Shown here: piece by piece, positions 54,977 through 64,000 of the stretch
Layout of the letters: each line of letters starts with the position of its first letter
How positions within the stretch are numbered: the stretch's first letter is position 1
Assembly (NCBI GenBank): GCA_002066995.1
Contig: MWTC01000013.1
Location: 87,579 to 151,578, forward strand
Source: Sphingobacteriales bacterium UTBCD1
GTDB taxonomy: Bacteria; Bacteroidota; Bacteroidia; Chitinophagales; Chitinophagaceae
Length of the DNA stretch: 64,000 nucleotides
Direction of reading: 5' to 3'
Made by a program: the position numbers and the translations under genes
The notes under the pieces: generated by a model
Databases searched by the model: none
The model's input: only the letters and a program-made list of their open reading frames with translations
Told to the model about the DNA's origin: nothing

Positions 54977-57900
54977 TTACAATGAGATAATAAATTCTGT
55001 CTCCTTACCTTCCTTTGTATTCACTTTTATTTCTCCACCATGTGCTTTTATTATATCATAGCTCAAACTCAATCCCAAACCCGTTCCGCTCCCGGTGGGT
55101 TTGGTAGTAAAGAATGGTTGAAATATTTTGTTCACAATACTTTCCGGGATACCGGGCCCATTGTCTTTAACAGAAATAAGTACTTTGCCACTTTCCCTTT
55201 TTGTTGAAACAGTCACAGTTGGTTCGTAGGCCGGTTCATTGATTTTCTTTCTTTCATTAACGGTGCCGATGCTGCGATCGGCACCTCCGGCTTTACTTCG
55301 TTCGCCTACGGCATAAAAAGCATTGTTGATCAAGTTCAAAATCACTCTTCCTATTTCCTGCGGCACTACGCTAATTTTTGGAAGTGATTCGTCAAAATAA
55401 GTCTCATATTTTGCATTGAAGCTTTTATCTTTTGCCCTGAGACCATGATATGCCAGTCTCAAATATTCATTACATAATGCATTGATGTCTGTCATTTCTT
55501 TTTGCCCTGAGCTGCTGCGGCTGTGTTGCAACATCCCTTTTACGATTGCATCGGCCCGTTTGCCATGATGATATATTTTTTCCAGGTTATTTATTACATC
55601 CTGCATAATCTCTTTTGCTTCTTCCGGGTCTCCTTTGTCCATCACTTCTTTCATTTCATCCAGCAATTCCTTACTTACTTCACTAAAGTTGTTCACGAAG
55701 TTCAATGGGTTTTGTATTTCATGTGCAATACCTGCTGTGAGTTCACCAAGAGAAGCCATTTTTTCGGATTGAATAAGTTGCTTTTGCGTTGCCTGCAATT
55801 CAACCAACGTGCTGTCCACCTGTTTCTTTGCTGCTTCCAATTTATTGAAGTCTTCATACCGTGCATAGGCAGTAGAAAATGCATCAGCTACGGATTGAAT
55901 CAAATTTATTTCATAGCCGTTTAACTCTGTTGGATTCCCAACATACAGCATTCCCTGCAGGAATGGAATGAAGTGCAAATAAAACCCGCCATGCGGAACT
56001 CCGGAAAGGTATTGATCTGCCGATTCAATAGCGTGTTGCTGTAATAATGCATTGGCAAAATCAATAAAGTCCGGATCATTCCAATGATCTGTATAAGTTA
56101 ATTTTTGTCTCCAGTTTTCCGGTATCCGTTTTATTTTTCCCGGCGTATCATAAGGAATATGTACGGCAGCAATAGCTTTGCCGTCGGGCGTTGAAAGAAA
56201 AGTATGGATCAGTTCCTGCTTTTCATCCATAATAAAAACACCACAGCGAATAAAGGGAATACCGATAATCGTGAGTTCGTTCCAGATCAATGGCGTAATT
56301 CTGTCCAGGTCATCTACCGTTCGCATGGAAGCAATGTCTGCCCGGATACGATCGAGCGCCGATTGTTTGATGGCATCTTTTGCATTGGCTTCGGCTTGTT
56401 GAATATCCTTGTACCGCTTGTATGTAAGGCTTAACACGGATGAAAACCTGCGGTAAATCTGTAATTCATCTTCTTTCATTTCATTTTCCGTCCATGCATA
56501 TACGCCACCTTCATTAAAGAAAAAGAAATAGCCATATTGCACGGTGTCGTTATGATAATCCGGGAAAGCCATCATCGGCCGGATTGTCTTATAATATTCC
56601 TTAATCTCATTGCCCCGCAGTACCGGGTGATATTCTGTTTGTGTGAGCCAGTTGCTGTACACTTTTTTCAAAACCGGGTGTCCATCCATTTTGATTTTGC
56701 CCACCAGCTCCAGGCTTTCGCCCTGTTTTGTAGTATTCCAGGTAAATATTTCTCCTTCTTTGTTTTCTTTATTCAGCAATCCCACTCCGCATCTTAGCGG
56801 TGTGAAACTAAATAATTGCAACTCTTTATAAAAAACACCAATAGTATCCGCAAGATCCTGTGAGCTGTGCATCGCCATCGCTTTGCTCCTGACTCTTTCC
56901 AAAGCTGCTTCAATTTTAGCCTCTTTTGCCTGTGCTTCTGCTTTTAGTAAATCGTGGTAGCGGCGAAAGGTTAAAGAAAAAACAGATGCAAATCTTTTCA
57001 TAATTTGTTTGTCCTCCTCAGAAGGCGGCTGCAAAGTCATTGCCCATACAGTGCCTTCGCCAAAAAAATAGACGGAGAAATGAACATCAGGAAAATCCAT
57101 AATTGGACGGGAAAGATAATTGGGTGTGGCGTTCAATATCCTGACATATTTTTCTTTTTCATTGCCGGTGAGTAAATCATAAAGAAATTCTTTTTTCTCC
57201 ATCCATGCTTCATACATCTTTTTCCAGAAAGGATGGTCGTCTATATCAAATGAACCCACCGACTGTATGGTTTTCCCTTCTGCAGAATTTGTAACCGACC
57301 ACACTTCCTGCGTTCTGTCTGTTTTAATATGATTGATACCGCAGCGAAAGTTTTTAATGCCGAGCTTTTCAAGTTCTGCAAACATAATTACAGTGGCAGA
57401 AGTTACGTCTTCACTGCTGTGCATGGCCATAGCTTTGGCACGCACCCTTTCCAATGCCGATTCTATCTGAGCTTCTCTTGCCTGTGCTTCGGCTTTTTGT
57501 AAATCAAGAAAGCGCCGATAAGTAAGTTCAAACACATGTGTAAATCTAAGAAGAAGATCACATTCTTCAGTCGTTAAAAGATCATAAGAGATCACATTCA
57601 ATGACCCTTCTGAAAAAAAGAAAGCACTGAATGATTCCCTGGGATTTGGTTTTACTAAAGGTAAATTGATATAAGGGCTCAGCGAATCGTAATACTCTTT
57701 TACTTCATCGGCTACAAATTCATGACACAAAAAAGATTGTTTATTTTTCCAGGCTTCATAATTTTCTGAAATGGCATCATTAACTGTAATAGGAATACTT
57801 CCAAGTACTTTTTGTTCAACCAGTTCGTTCGATATTGTAGTTAACCATGTAATAATAGCATTATTCGGTTCATCATAAATGCCAAAGCCACTACGAATTG

Positions 57901-60900
57901 TTTTAATGCCAAGAGTAGTTAATTCATGAAATAAGATTGCAGAAGCATCAGATAATTCTTCGCTTTTGTGCATCGCCATTGTTCTGGCACGGACTCTTTC
58001 CAATGCTAACTGAATTTGAGATTCTCTTGCCTGTGCTTCGGCTTTTTGCAGATCAAGGAATCTTGTATAGGTCTGGTCAAATACAGCTGCAAACCTTTTA
58101 AAAATATCATGTGCCTCGGGATATGGTTTATATGTAACTAAGAGTAAATATCCATATGTAAAATAAGCGGCATGATTTACCTGGAAAGCGGGTGGCGAGT
58201 ACCCGGGTGTTCTAACAGCATCCAATATACCTTCCGAAGCATGAATCGTTCCTAAATACCTGTATAATTCTGTCAATGTTTCTCCGCTAACTTCTTCTAC
58301 AAATAATGACTCACCTCTTTGAGCTGCTTCATAAAAATGTTTAAGTGTCGGGTTTTCGGTAAGAGGGTACTTATATTCAGGTAGCATAGCGCCTCTGCTC
58401 ATCCATGCCGTTACGGCTTTTTTATCTTCACACCATATATTATATCCGCAAGTCCAGGCATCAATGCCCAATTCCTTTACCTGGTCGAAAAGTAAAACTG
58501 CCACTTCGCTCAGTTCATTGCTCTTATGCATCGCCATTGTTCTTGCCCTCACTCTTTCCAGTGCCAATTGGATTTGAGATTCTCTTGCCTGCGCTTCGGC
58601 TTTTTGCAGATCAAGAAAACGGGTATAAGTCTGTTCAAACACTTTTCCAAATCGTTTAAAAATATCATGAGCTTCCGGTACCGGCTCATACGTTATAAAA
58701 AGCAGGCTGGCTTTGGATCCGAAAACAACATGTTCATACTGTTTTTCGGGAAATTGAAATCCCAACTCCTGAATGGCTTTAAATTGTTTTTCTCCAAACT
58801 TGCTTAAATGCCGGTAAGTTTCTGCAAGCAATTCTCTCTCTCCATAATGAATATAAAAATCATCTCCTCTTTTTTTGGCATCACTCATTTTCGCAAACAC
58901 ATGAAAGCTGGATGCATCTACGGTGTAGGGTTCTACAAACCCACCCTGAGGATTTGTAATATAATCGGTGTAAAAATTATTATTGTCACTCCATACATTA
59001 AAACCCGTAGTCCATGTTTTAATACCCAGGTCACTTACCTGCTTAAAAAGCAGCGTTGCCACATCAGTAAGTTCATCACTACGCTGCATCGCCATTGTTC
59101 TCGCTCTTACTCTTTCTAATGCTAATTGTATTTGTGATTCTCTCGCCTGTGCTTCAGCTTGCTTTAAGTCATTAAAACGGGTATAGCTCAGGTCAAAGAC
59201 TTTTGCAAAACGAAGTAATATATCAAAATGTTCTTCAGACAATGGCTCAAGGCTTGCAACATTGATACCTCCGAAATTGTTAAATGATGCAGATAATAAT
59301 ACTCTTTCCGGTTTCTTCATTCCGTCTTTTACAACAGCAGGTAGATTTGTAAGTTCGGTTTCATTAAACAGGATTTCATCCCATTTCCTTTTAGCTTCCC
59401 CTTTGAGATCATATACAAATTTTACATTTTGATTTTTCCATTCCTGTACAAATTTTAAATAAGCAGGATGCTTGTGATATTTTATATAAAAACTCATAGG
59501 GTTGGACGGTTCTTCACTATTCGCCATCCACCATCGTGCTGCATTCGTGGTGGGTTCAAAGACCCAGATGATGCAACGGGTGAGTGCCAAATCAAGTTTA
59601 GTCAATTCAGTAAATACCGTTCCGATGAGTGCTTTCAATTCTTCAGAACTTTGCATAGCCATCGCATTGGCTCTTACTCTTTCCAATCCCGCTTCTATCT
59701 GCGCTTCTCTTGCCTGCGCTTCAGCTTTTTGCAGATCAAGAAAGCGGATATATGCCTGATCAAACACATTGGCAAACCTGCCCAAAAGTTTTCCTTCTTC
59801 ACTGGATAATATTTCTCCCTTTGAGCTGCTGATAAAAATGCCCGATTTTTTTGCCAGTGCAGCAGAATAGGAATAAGTATCACTTTTTAAAATTCTCCTC
59901 TTTGCTTCCTCTGGCAGAATATTGTTGCTTGTTTGTGTAAATGCCCAATTCCAGTAATCGTTTTTTACCTTTTTTGAGAAAACGTGAGTTATAAATTTTT
60001 TTCCTTTTCCTTTAGCTTCCCATAACTTACTAATGACTGCGTTTTTTGTAAACGGAACAATGGTTGAAGCTGCGTAAGCTGCGTTTGGCCCAAGCAACCA
60101 AAAATGCAGTTCCATTTTCTCCTCAATGAATATGACAAGGGATGTGGCCTTACCCTCAAGGTTTATATCAAGGCTTTTCAGTTTATCCAAAACTACTTTT
60201 ACTACTTCATTTAATTCTTCACTTTTATGCATTGCTAAAGAACAGGAACGAACTTTTTCCAGTCCCGCTTCTATCTGCGCTTCTCTTGCCTGCGCTTCGG
60301 CTTTTTGCAGATCAAGAAATCTTGTATAAGTCTGTTCAAAAACTTTTGCAAAGCGTTTTAAAATATTATTTTCCTCCTCTGTAAACTTTCTCCCTTGATG
60401 GTTAATAATAAAAATGGAAGTGTGTTTGAAGACAGCAACAGAACGGGTATAACCGCCCGGGCTGGAAAGCGTTTCTTTTTTTTCTGAAGCACTTATATCC
60501 GACCAGGGTTTATGCTTAAATAATTTAGTGAAGTATTGCTTTTTTTCCTTTTGAGAAAATTCTTCTGTAAAAAATCCCGGGCCTTTTTTGATTCCATTGA
60601 TCAGGTTGGTACAAAAAGGCATATTAAAATCCGGGACCAGGATTTCAGTAGATGTATTAGCTGTGCCTCCCGAACCCCAGCAACATAAGAATGATTTCAC
60701 ATCCTTATTGATGACTACAAACGAACCTCCGTCAATTGAAATATTCAGATGGATCAGTTCATTATGCACTGTATGAATCACTTCCTGCAATTCGGAAGCC
60801 TGGTGCATGGCCATAGTGCGGCTTCTCACTCGTTCTAACGATGCCTCAATCTGAGCTTCCCTTGCCTGCGCTTCGGCTTTTTGAAGATCGAGGAACCGGG

Positions 60901-63073
60901 TATAGGATTGTTCAAAAACTTTTCCAAATCGTTTTAATATTTCATTTTCCTTATCAGTAAATGCTTTACCATTATGATTGGTGATGGAAATACTTGTATT
61001 GCGGGAGATCGCTACCGAACGGGCAAAACCACCCTCCCTGGACAGTAATTCTTTTTTTCTTTTCTGCGGCAGGATTCGCCACGGTTCGTATTGAAATAAA
61101 TGCGTAAATAATTCCTGTTTTTCTTTTTTACTATACCATTCAATTAAAAAATTATTACCTTTTTTAATGGCATTCCTTAACCTGGTGTAAATGGGTTTGT
61201 TTAAAAACGGAACATTGGCTTTTTGAATATAATCCGCCATGCCCCCCGATGCCCAGATGGTCAGTTCATTCCCCGCTTCCTTGTTGAGGCAAATAAAAAC
61301 ACCACCATTAATATCCATACCAATACCATGCAATTGTTGTGCGGTAATGTTTGCCACTTCCTGCAGTTCGGAACTGTGGTGCATGGCAAGGCTCTTTGCC
61401 CGAACTCTTTCTAATGCCAACTGAATCTGTGCTTCCCTTGTTTGCATTTCAGCTTTTTGCAGATCAAGGAAGCGGGTATATGCCTGGTTAAAAACTTTTG
61501 CGAAGCGTTTTACAATTTCAATTTCATCGGAAGTAAAAGCTTTTCTTGAATAACTGATTATTTGTATGGCAATGTCATTTTCAATACCAGATACAATGGT
61601 AGCCCCCGGGCTTTTCAGAATAAATTTTTTTCTTTCGGGGTTGAGGTGTCTGAAATCGGTTTGGGTAAACAGGTAATGATACATTTTATTTTTTTCCTCA
61701 AAAGAATAATTTCCTGCAAAGATTTCCTGTTTGCTTTCACGGGCCTGTCGTATTTGTTTATAATAAAGAAAATCTGCGTAGGGAACTTTCCAGCTTGTGT
61801 ATAACTGAGTTCCCGTACTGTTGGATCCTGTCCAGAATTCAATTCTTTTTTCTTTATCATTAAAAATTAAAATATTGGTAGTGTCCAAAATGATATTTAA
61901 TTCTTTCAGGCGTTCAATCACTGTATTCACTACTCCCTGCAATTCATCACTCCGGTGCATAGCTAAAGAACTGGAACGGACTTTTTCTAATGCTGCTTCA
62001 ATGTGTGCTTCCCTGGATTGTGCGGCTGCAGTGGCGATGTCAACATATCGTTTATATGCCAGTTCAAATACATTCCGGAAGCGTTGGAATAAATTCATCT
62101 CATCTTCACTTAACGGTTCATACGTGGAGATGCCCAGCGCCACAGACCCCAGTGAATACCAGTAATAATCGAGGGAAGCTGCAGTATCCAGGTATTTATC
62201 AATAAAAACATTTGTGGTCTTTTGATATGCAATCCATTTTTTTAATTCCTGTTTTTCCAAATGAATATTGACCAGTTTCTCCATACCTCCAAGCATTTGC
62301 AATGCCCATTTGTTATGCGCTTTATATTCGGTGTAGTTGGTGGGTGTAATAAAGGTTTTGCCATACCTGGTATAAAATTCATAATTAATGTAAGTGCCTT
62401 TTTCTTTATAAATAATGGCTGTTTGCACATTGCGGATTTCTTTTACACCAAGTATTGTCATTTGCTGCGAAATGGTTTTGCAGATATTCAGCATATCATC
62501 CCGTTGTTTCATGCCCATGGCTACCGCTCTCACTTTTTCAAGAGCAGTTTCTATTTGCAGTTCCCGGTTTTTTGTGGACAAATCAACTGTTTTTTCTTCC
62601 ACCAATTTTTCCAGTTCTGCATTTTTTTGTTTCAGGCTGTCAATACCATAAGTATCTTCTTCGCTTTGTACCTGTTCCGGTTTGGAGCCATGCCAGTGAA
62701 CCACTTTCCATTGATCGTTTATATAATTCAGCACGACAGAAAACCTCAAATACATTTTTATTATTTCACTACCTGCATGTAGGGTTAAAAAAATATCATC
62801 GGCATATACGGCGGAGTTGTTATCGGCAGTAATTTGTCTTGAAACCGGTTTAATCTTCCACTGAAGACGCACACCTTTTGATTGTTTTTTTTGATTTTGG
62901 AGGAGTTTTTTCAATGCTTTTACTCCACTGATTTTTTCATCTATGGCAGAGCCAAAACCGGTAACGTTTTTTTCAACAATTTTATCTAATGAAATCAAGC
63001 CGGTAGAGTTCAAACCGGTTTCCATAAATTGTTTGTAGGTCCGGTTCAATAACGATTTCTTTTTGTAGTTCAT
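54977..63073 (-). CDS. Giant histidine kinase with SnoaL-like N terminus and twelve tandem sensor modules
   Basis: This 2698-residue protein has no signal peptide and no clear TM helix. Residues about 1-145 resemble a SnoaL/NTF2-like domain (NDQWKVVHWHGSKPE). A coiled coil leads to twelve tandem modules of 182-192 residues, each opening with a (S/L)ER(V/I)R...MAMHxSxEL helix; the marker Met residues are at 188, 372, 564, 756, 948, 1140, 1329, 1515, 1701, 1884, 2068 and 2250. Modules end with a FxxVFxxxYxRFxDLQKAEAQARE helix. They are GAF-like in size, but I cannot assign a named domain with certainty. HisKA has H2451 and HATPase has NLINNAFYAV, KDNGPGIPES and [13 protein letters not shown]. 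It precedes the TPR kinase by 9 bases. Confidence 0.88.
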   Translation of the reverse strand: MNYKKKSLLNRTYKQFMETGLNSTGLISLDKIVEKNVTGFGSAIDEKISGVKALKKLLQNQKKQSKGVRLQWKIKPVSRQITADNNSAVYADDIFLTLHAGSEIIKMYLRFSVVLNYINDQWKVVHWHGSKPEQVQSEEDTYGIDSLKQKNAELEKLVEEKTVDLSTKNRELQIETALEKVRAVAMGMKQRDDMLNICKTISQQMTILGVKEIRNVQTAIIYKEKGTYINYEFYTRYGKTFITPTNYTEYKAHNKWALQMLGGMEKLVNIHLEKQELKKWIAYQKTTNVFIDKYLDTAASLDYYWYSLGSVALGISTYEPLSEDEMNLFQRFRNVFELAYKRYVDIATAAAQSREAHIEAALEKVRSSSLAMHRSDELQGVVNTVIERLKELNIILDTTNILIFNDKEKRIEFWTGSNSTGTQLYTSWKVPYADFLYYKQIRQARESKQEIFAGNYSFEEKNKMYHYLFTQTDFRHLNPERKKFILKSPGATIVSGIENDIAIQIISYSRKAFTSDEIEIVKRFAKVFNQAYTRFLDLQKAEMQTREAQIQLALERVRAKSLAMHHSSELQEVANITAQQLHGIGMDINGGVFICLNKEAGNELTIWASGGMADYIQKANVPFLNKPIYTRLRNAIKKGNNFLIEWYSKKEKQELFTHLFQYEPWRILPQKRKKELLSREGGFARSVAISRNTSISITNHNGKAFTDKENEILKRFGKVFEQSYTRFLDLQKAEAQAREAQIEASLERVRSRTMAMHQASELQEVIHTVHNELIHLNISIDGGSFVVINKDVKSFLCCWGSGGTANTSTEILVPDFNMPFCTNLINGIKKGPGFFTEEFSQKEKKQYFTKLFKHKPWSDISASEKKETLSSPGGYTRSVAVFKHTSIFIINHQGRKFTEEENNILKRFAKVFEQTYTRFLDLQKAEAQAREAQIEAGLEKVRSCSLAMHKSEELNEVVKVVLDKLKSLDINLEGKATSLVIFIEEKMELHFWLLGPNAAYAASTIVPFTKNAVISKLWEAKGKGKKFITHVFSKKVKNDYWNWAFTQTSNNILPEEAKRRILKSDTYSYSAALAKKSGIFISSSKGEILSSEEGKLLGRFANVFDQAYIRFLDLQKAEAQAREAQIEAGLERVRANAMAMQSSEELKALIGTVFTELTKLDLALTRCIIWVFEPTTNAARWWMANSEEPSNPMSFYIKYHKHPAYLKFVQEWKNQNVKFVYDLKGEAKRKWDEILFNETELTNLPAVVKDGMKKPERVLLSASFNNFGGINVASLEPLSEEHFDILLRFAKVFDLSYTRFNDLKQAEAQARESQIQLALERVRARTMAMQRSDELTDVATLLFKQVSDLGIKTWTTGFNVWSDNNNFYTDYITNPQGGFVEPYTVDASSFHVFAKMSDAKKRGDDFYIHYGERELLAETYRHLSKFGEKQFKAIQELGFQFPEKQYEHVVFGSKASLLFITYEPVPEAHDIFKRFGKVFEQTYTRFLDLQKAEAQARESQIQLALERVRARTMAMHKSNELSEVAVLLFDQVKELGIDAWTCGYNIWCEDKKAVTAWMSRGAMLPEYKYPLTENPTLKHFYEAAQRGESLFVEEVSGETLTELYRYLGTIHASEGILDAVRTPGYSPPAFQVNHAAYFTYGYLLLVTYKPYPEAHDIFKRFAAVFDQTYTRFLDLQKAEAQARESQIQLALERVRARTMAMHKSEELSDASAILFHELTTLGIKTIRSGFGIYDEPNNAIITWLTTISNELVEQKVLGSIPITVNDAISENYEAWKNKQSFLCHEFVADEVKEYYDSLSPYINLPLVKPNPRESFSAFFFSEGSLNVISYDLLTTEECDLLLRFTHVFELTYRRFLDLQKAEAQAREAQIESALERVRAKAMAMHSSEDVTSATVIMFAELEKLGIKNFRCGINHIKTDRTQEVWSVTNSAEGKTIQSVGSFDIDDHPFWKKMYEAWMEKKEFLYDLLTGNEKEKYVRILNATPNYLSRPIMDFPDVHFSVYFFGEGTVWAMTLQPPSEEDKQIMKRFASVFSLTFRRYHDLLKAEAQAKEAKIEAALERVRSKAMAMHSSQDLADTIGVFYKELQLFSFTPLRCGVGLLNKENKEGEIFTWNTTKQGESLELVGKIKMDGHPVLKKVYSNWLTQTEYHPVLRGNEIKEYYKTIRPMMAFPDYHNDTVQYGYFFFFNEGGVYAWTENEMKEDELQIYRRFSSVLSLTYKRYKDIQQAEANAKDAIKQSALDRIRADIASMRTVDDLDRITPLIWNELTIIGIPFIRCGVFIMDEKQELIHTFLSTPDGKAIAAVHIPYDTPGKIKRIPENWRQKLTYTDHWNDPDFIDFANALLQQHAIESADQYLSGVPHGGFYLHFIPFLQGMLYVGNPTELNGYEINLIQSVADAFSTAYARYEDFNKLEAAKKQVDSTLVELQATQKQLIQSEKMASLGELTAGIAHEIQNPLNFVNNFSEVSKELLDEMKEVMDKGDPEEAKEIMQDVINNLEKIYHHGKRADAIVKGMLQHSRSSSGQKEMTDINALCNEYLRLAYHGLRAKDKSFNAKYETYFDESLPKISVVPQEIGRVILNLINNAFYAVGERSKAGGADRSIGTVNERKKINEPAYEPTVTVSTKRESGKVLISVKDNGPGIPESIVNKIFQPFFTTKPTGSGTGLGLSLSYDIIKAHGGEIKVNTKEGKETEFIISL
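55262..55285. repeat. Perfect palindrome inside the kinase-coding region
   Basis: GGTGCCGAT (55262-55270) and ATCGGCACC (55277-55285) are perfect nine-base complements around GCTGCG. They lie in the HATPase-coding part of the giant kinase and encode part of GERSKAGGADRSIGT, a stretch not present at that position in the two sister kinases. This looks like an in-frame palindromic repeat insertion. Confidence 0.5.
56322..62512 (-). repeat. Twelve tandem module-coding repeats
   Basis: The codon for the marker Met of each module falls, in gene order, at 62510, 61958, 61382, 60806, 60230, 59654, 59087, 58529, 57971, 57422, 56870 and 56324. Steps in codons are 184, 192, 192, 192, 192, 189, 186, 186, 183, 184 and 182. 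Neighbouring modules are the most alike (3 with 4, 7 to 9, 10 with 11), the pattern expected from repeated local duplication. Confidence 0.85.
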
Positions 63074-63307
63074 TCTGCAGGATTTATTTCTTTATACCTA
63101 AACACGATCAAACAAATTTTATTTTACAACTTTAAGCTAAATTTTTCCGGGGGCGAAATAAGCAAGACGGTAACCACTACTTCATCACTATACTTTTTGG
63201 CCGCCCGATTAGGTTCATTTATGAATTCATTTGCCCAACTCAAATCCAGCCCTATTCCGGTTAGCCGGTTAAAAAAGATGTACTGAAAGATTATTTTATA
63301 CATTTCT

Positions 63308-63769
63308 TTATATTAAGACATCAAAAAGATACTGTTCATCACAAGCTACTTCAAACTCTTTTAACAGTTCAAGATACTCATCTTTGAAAGAGTGTTTTTG
63401 ATGATGAGCTTCCTGATTTTTCACATAATTATATATCTGGTCAATATCCTGCTGGCGGTATGAAAATATGCCATAACCCGGCTGCCACTCAAATCGTTCT
63501 TTGGTTAAACTATGATCGTTGATGTATTTGGAAGATTTTGCTTTTATCACTTTCATCAGGTCTGATACAGCCACCACAGGCTTTAATCCCAGAAAGCAAT
63601 GCATGTGGTCTTCCACACCATTTACTATAATGGTTTTGCAGCCTGTTTCATTGATGAGGTTGCCGATTACGGCTTGTACCTGGCTTCGCCAGCTTTTATC
63701 AAGTACAGCAGCTCTGTACTTTACGGCAAATACAGCCTGCAGGTAGATTTGAGAGTATGAGTTGGCCAT
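63308..63769 (-). mobile_element. IS200-like / REP-associated tyrosine (Y1) transposase
   Basis: From the Met at 63769 this protein has 153 residues and is a Y1 HUH transposase. The HUH motif is GVEDHMHCF (H55 and H57), and the catalytic Tyr is probably Y115 in NYVKNQEAHH. The segments QIYLQAVFAVKYR, SSKYINDHS and FEWQPGYGIFSYR are typical of the single-strand transposases common in Bacteroidota. A longer frame opens upstream to 63859, but its extra residues do not resemble the family. The gene lies just upstream of the giant kinase on the same strand. No tnpB or target-site duplication is visible. The palindromes beyond its start at 63792-63923 fit a transposase of the REP-associated type. 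Confidence 0.85.
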
Positions 63770-63791
63770 TGGTTTTAGTTTTGTATGTGTC

Positions 63792-63923
63792 GTCCCTATG
63801 GGACTTGGTTTTGTTTTGTTACTCACATCGGGCTGAAGCCTGATGTTATAAAATAGCACCGTGGCTATGCCACTTGATCACTAAAACACTACTCTTCTTT
63901 TTATACTCCAGAGCCGTAGGCTC
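63792..63923. repeat. Cluster of short palindromes beside the transposase
   Basis: Four hairpins follow each other: GTCCC-TAT-GGGAC (63792-63804), CATCGGGCT-GA-AGCCTGATG (63826-63845, one G-T pair), GTGGC-TAT-GCCAC (63861-63873) and GAGCC-GTA-GGCTC (63911-63923). Three share a three-base loop of T/A/G type. Groups of such REP-like palindromes often accompany this kind of transposase and may be its substrates. Confidence 0.65.
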
Positions 63924-64000
63924 GGTATTATCTTATTAGGCTGAACTTCAGTCCGGCCTAATAAAGGCTACGCCACTCGTTTATTTTCTCTTGCTACGGA

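Noticed and set aside
63110..63245. Kinase C-terminal remnant behind the transposase
   Set aside because: On the minus strand TGIGLDLSWANEF recalls the [10 protein letters not shown] box, but nothing before or after it matches a kinase, so it may be chance.
63770..63859. Longer N terminus of the transposase
   Set aside because: The extra 30 residues do not match the family, and they cover one of the palindromes.
1..64000. CRISPR array, prophage or rRNA operon
   Set aside because: No spaced direct repeats of CRISPR type, phage structural genes or rRNA sequence were found.

Overview
The window looks like chromosomal DNA of a Bacteroidota bacterium, most likely Chitinophagaceae or a close relative. 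The signs are type IX secretion (T9SS) sorting domains of both kinds (type A at the end of the DUF1501 protein, gliding-type B at the end of the 6219-8162 product), several promoters of the Bacteroidota form TAnnTTTG with almost no Shine-Dalgarno sequences, a GH18-deacetylase-glycosyltransferase fusion, LytTR/LytS signalling, and histidine kinases sharing the core GIAHEIQNPLNFVNNF. I see no rRNA, tRNA, CRISPR array or prophage.

Layout. 1-2895: the end of rimM, dinB and an M20 dipeptidase. 2950-8162 (minus): a three-gene cluster of a T9SS type B surface protein, DUF1800 and DUF1501. 8665-14977: an S4 RNA-binding protein, a sensor kinase paired with an unusual receiver-Crp/Fnr regulator, and a nitric-oxide module (Rrf2 regulator and Ric repair protein divergent from norC-norB) with a double TGATnnnnATCA palindrome in the divergent promoter. 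15066-28678: mostly housekeeping and carbohydrate genes (DUF885, trmD, polysaccharide synthase fusion, GH109-like oxidoreductase, beta-propeller protein, adenine deaminase), plus a candidate small RNA before trmD. The adenine deaminase carries intergenic-type repeats inserted in frame.

28767-48262 and 52967-63073 are dominated by signalling. A 2718-residue hybrid kinase with eight tandem GAF modules leads a run of receiver, class III nucleotide cyclase and HD phosphohydrolase. A LiaF-like/DUF4288/LytS/LytTR cluster follows, then a lone Cap15-like two-TM beta-barrel gene, tail to tail with a second cyclase operon (7TM kinase, receiver, receiver-cyclase). A decayed kinase pseudogene lies behind that operon. 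After an ABC exporter, a phospholipase D-like protein and a secreted protein come two adjacent minus-strand kinases, one TPR-type and one of 2698 residues with twelve tandem copies of a module I cannot assign with certainty. The window ends with an IS200-like/REP-associated transposase flanked by short palindromes.

How the parts may work together (inference): phosphorelays appear to feed two cyclic-nucleotide synthases, and the window also holds a regulator with both a receiver and a cNMP-binding fold. The same kinase core has been copied onto very different sensor parts, and the two giant kinases grew by tandem duplication of sensor modules, in one case apparently in blocks of three. The strongest candidates for something undescribed are the twelve-module kinase, the block-duplicated GAF kinase wired to a cyclase, and the Cap15-like gene next to a receiver-cyclase rather than a CD-NTase.
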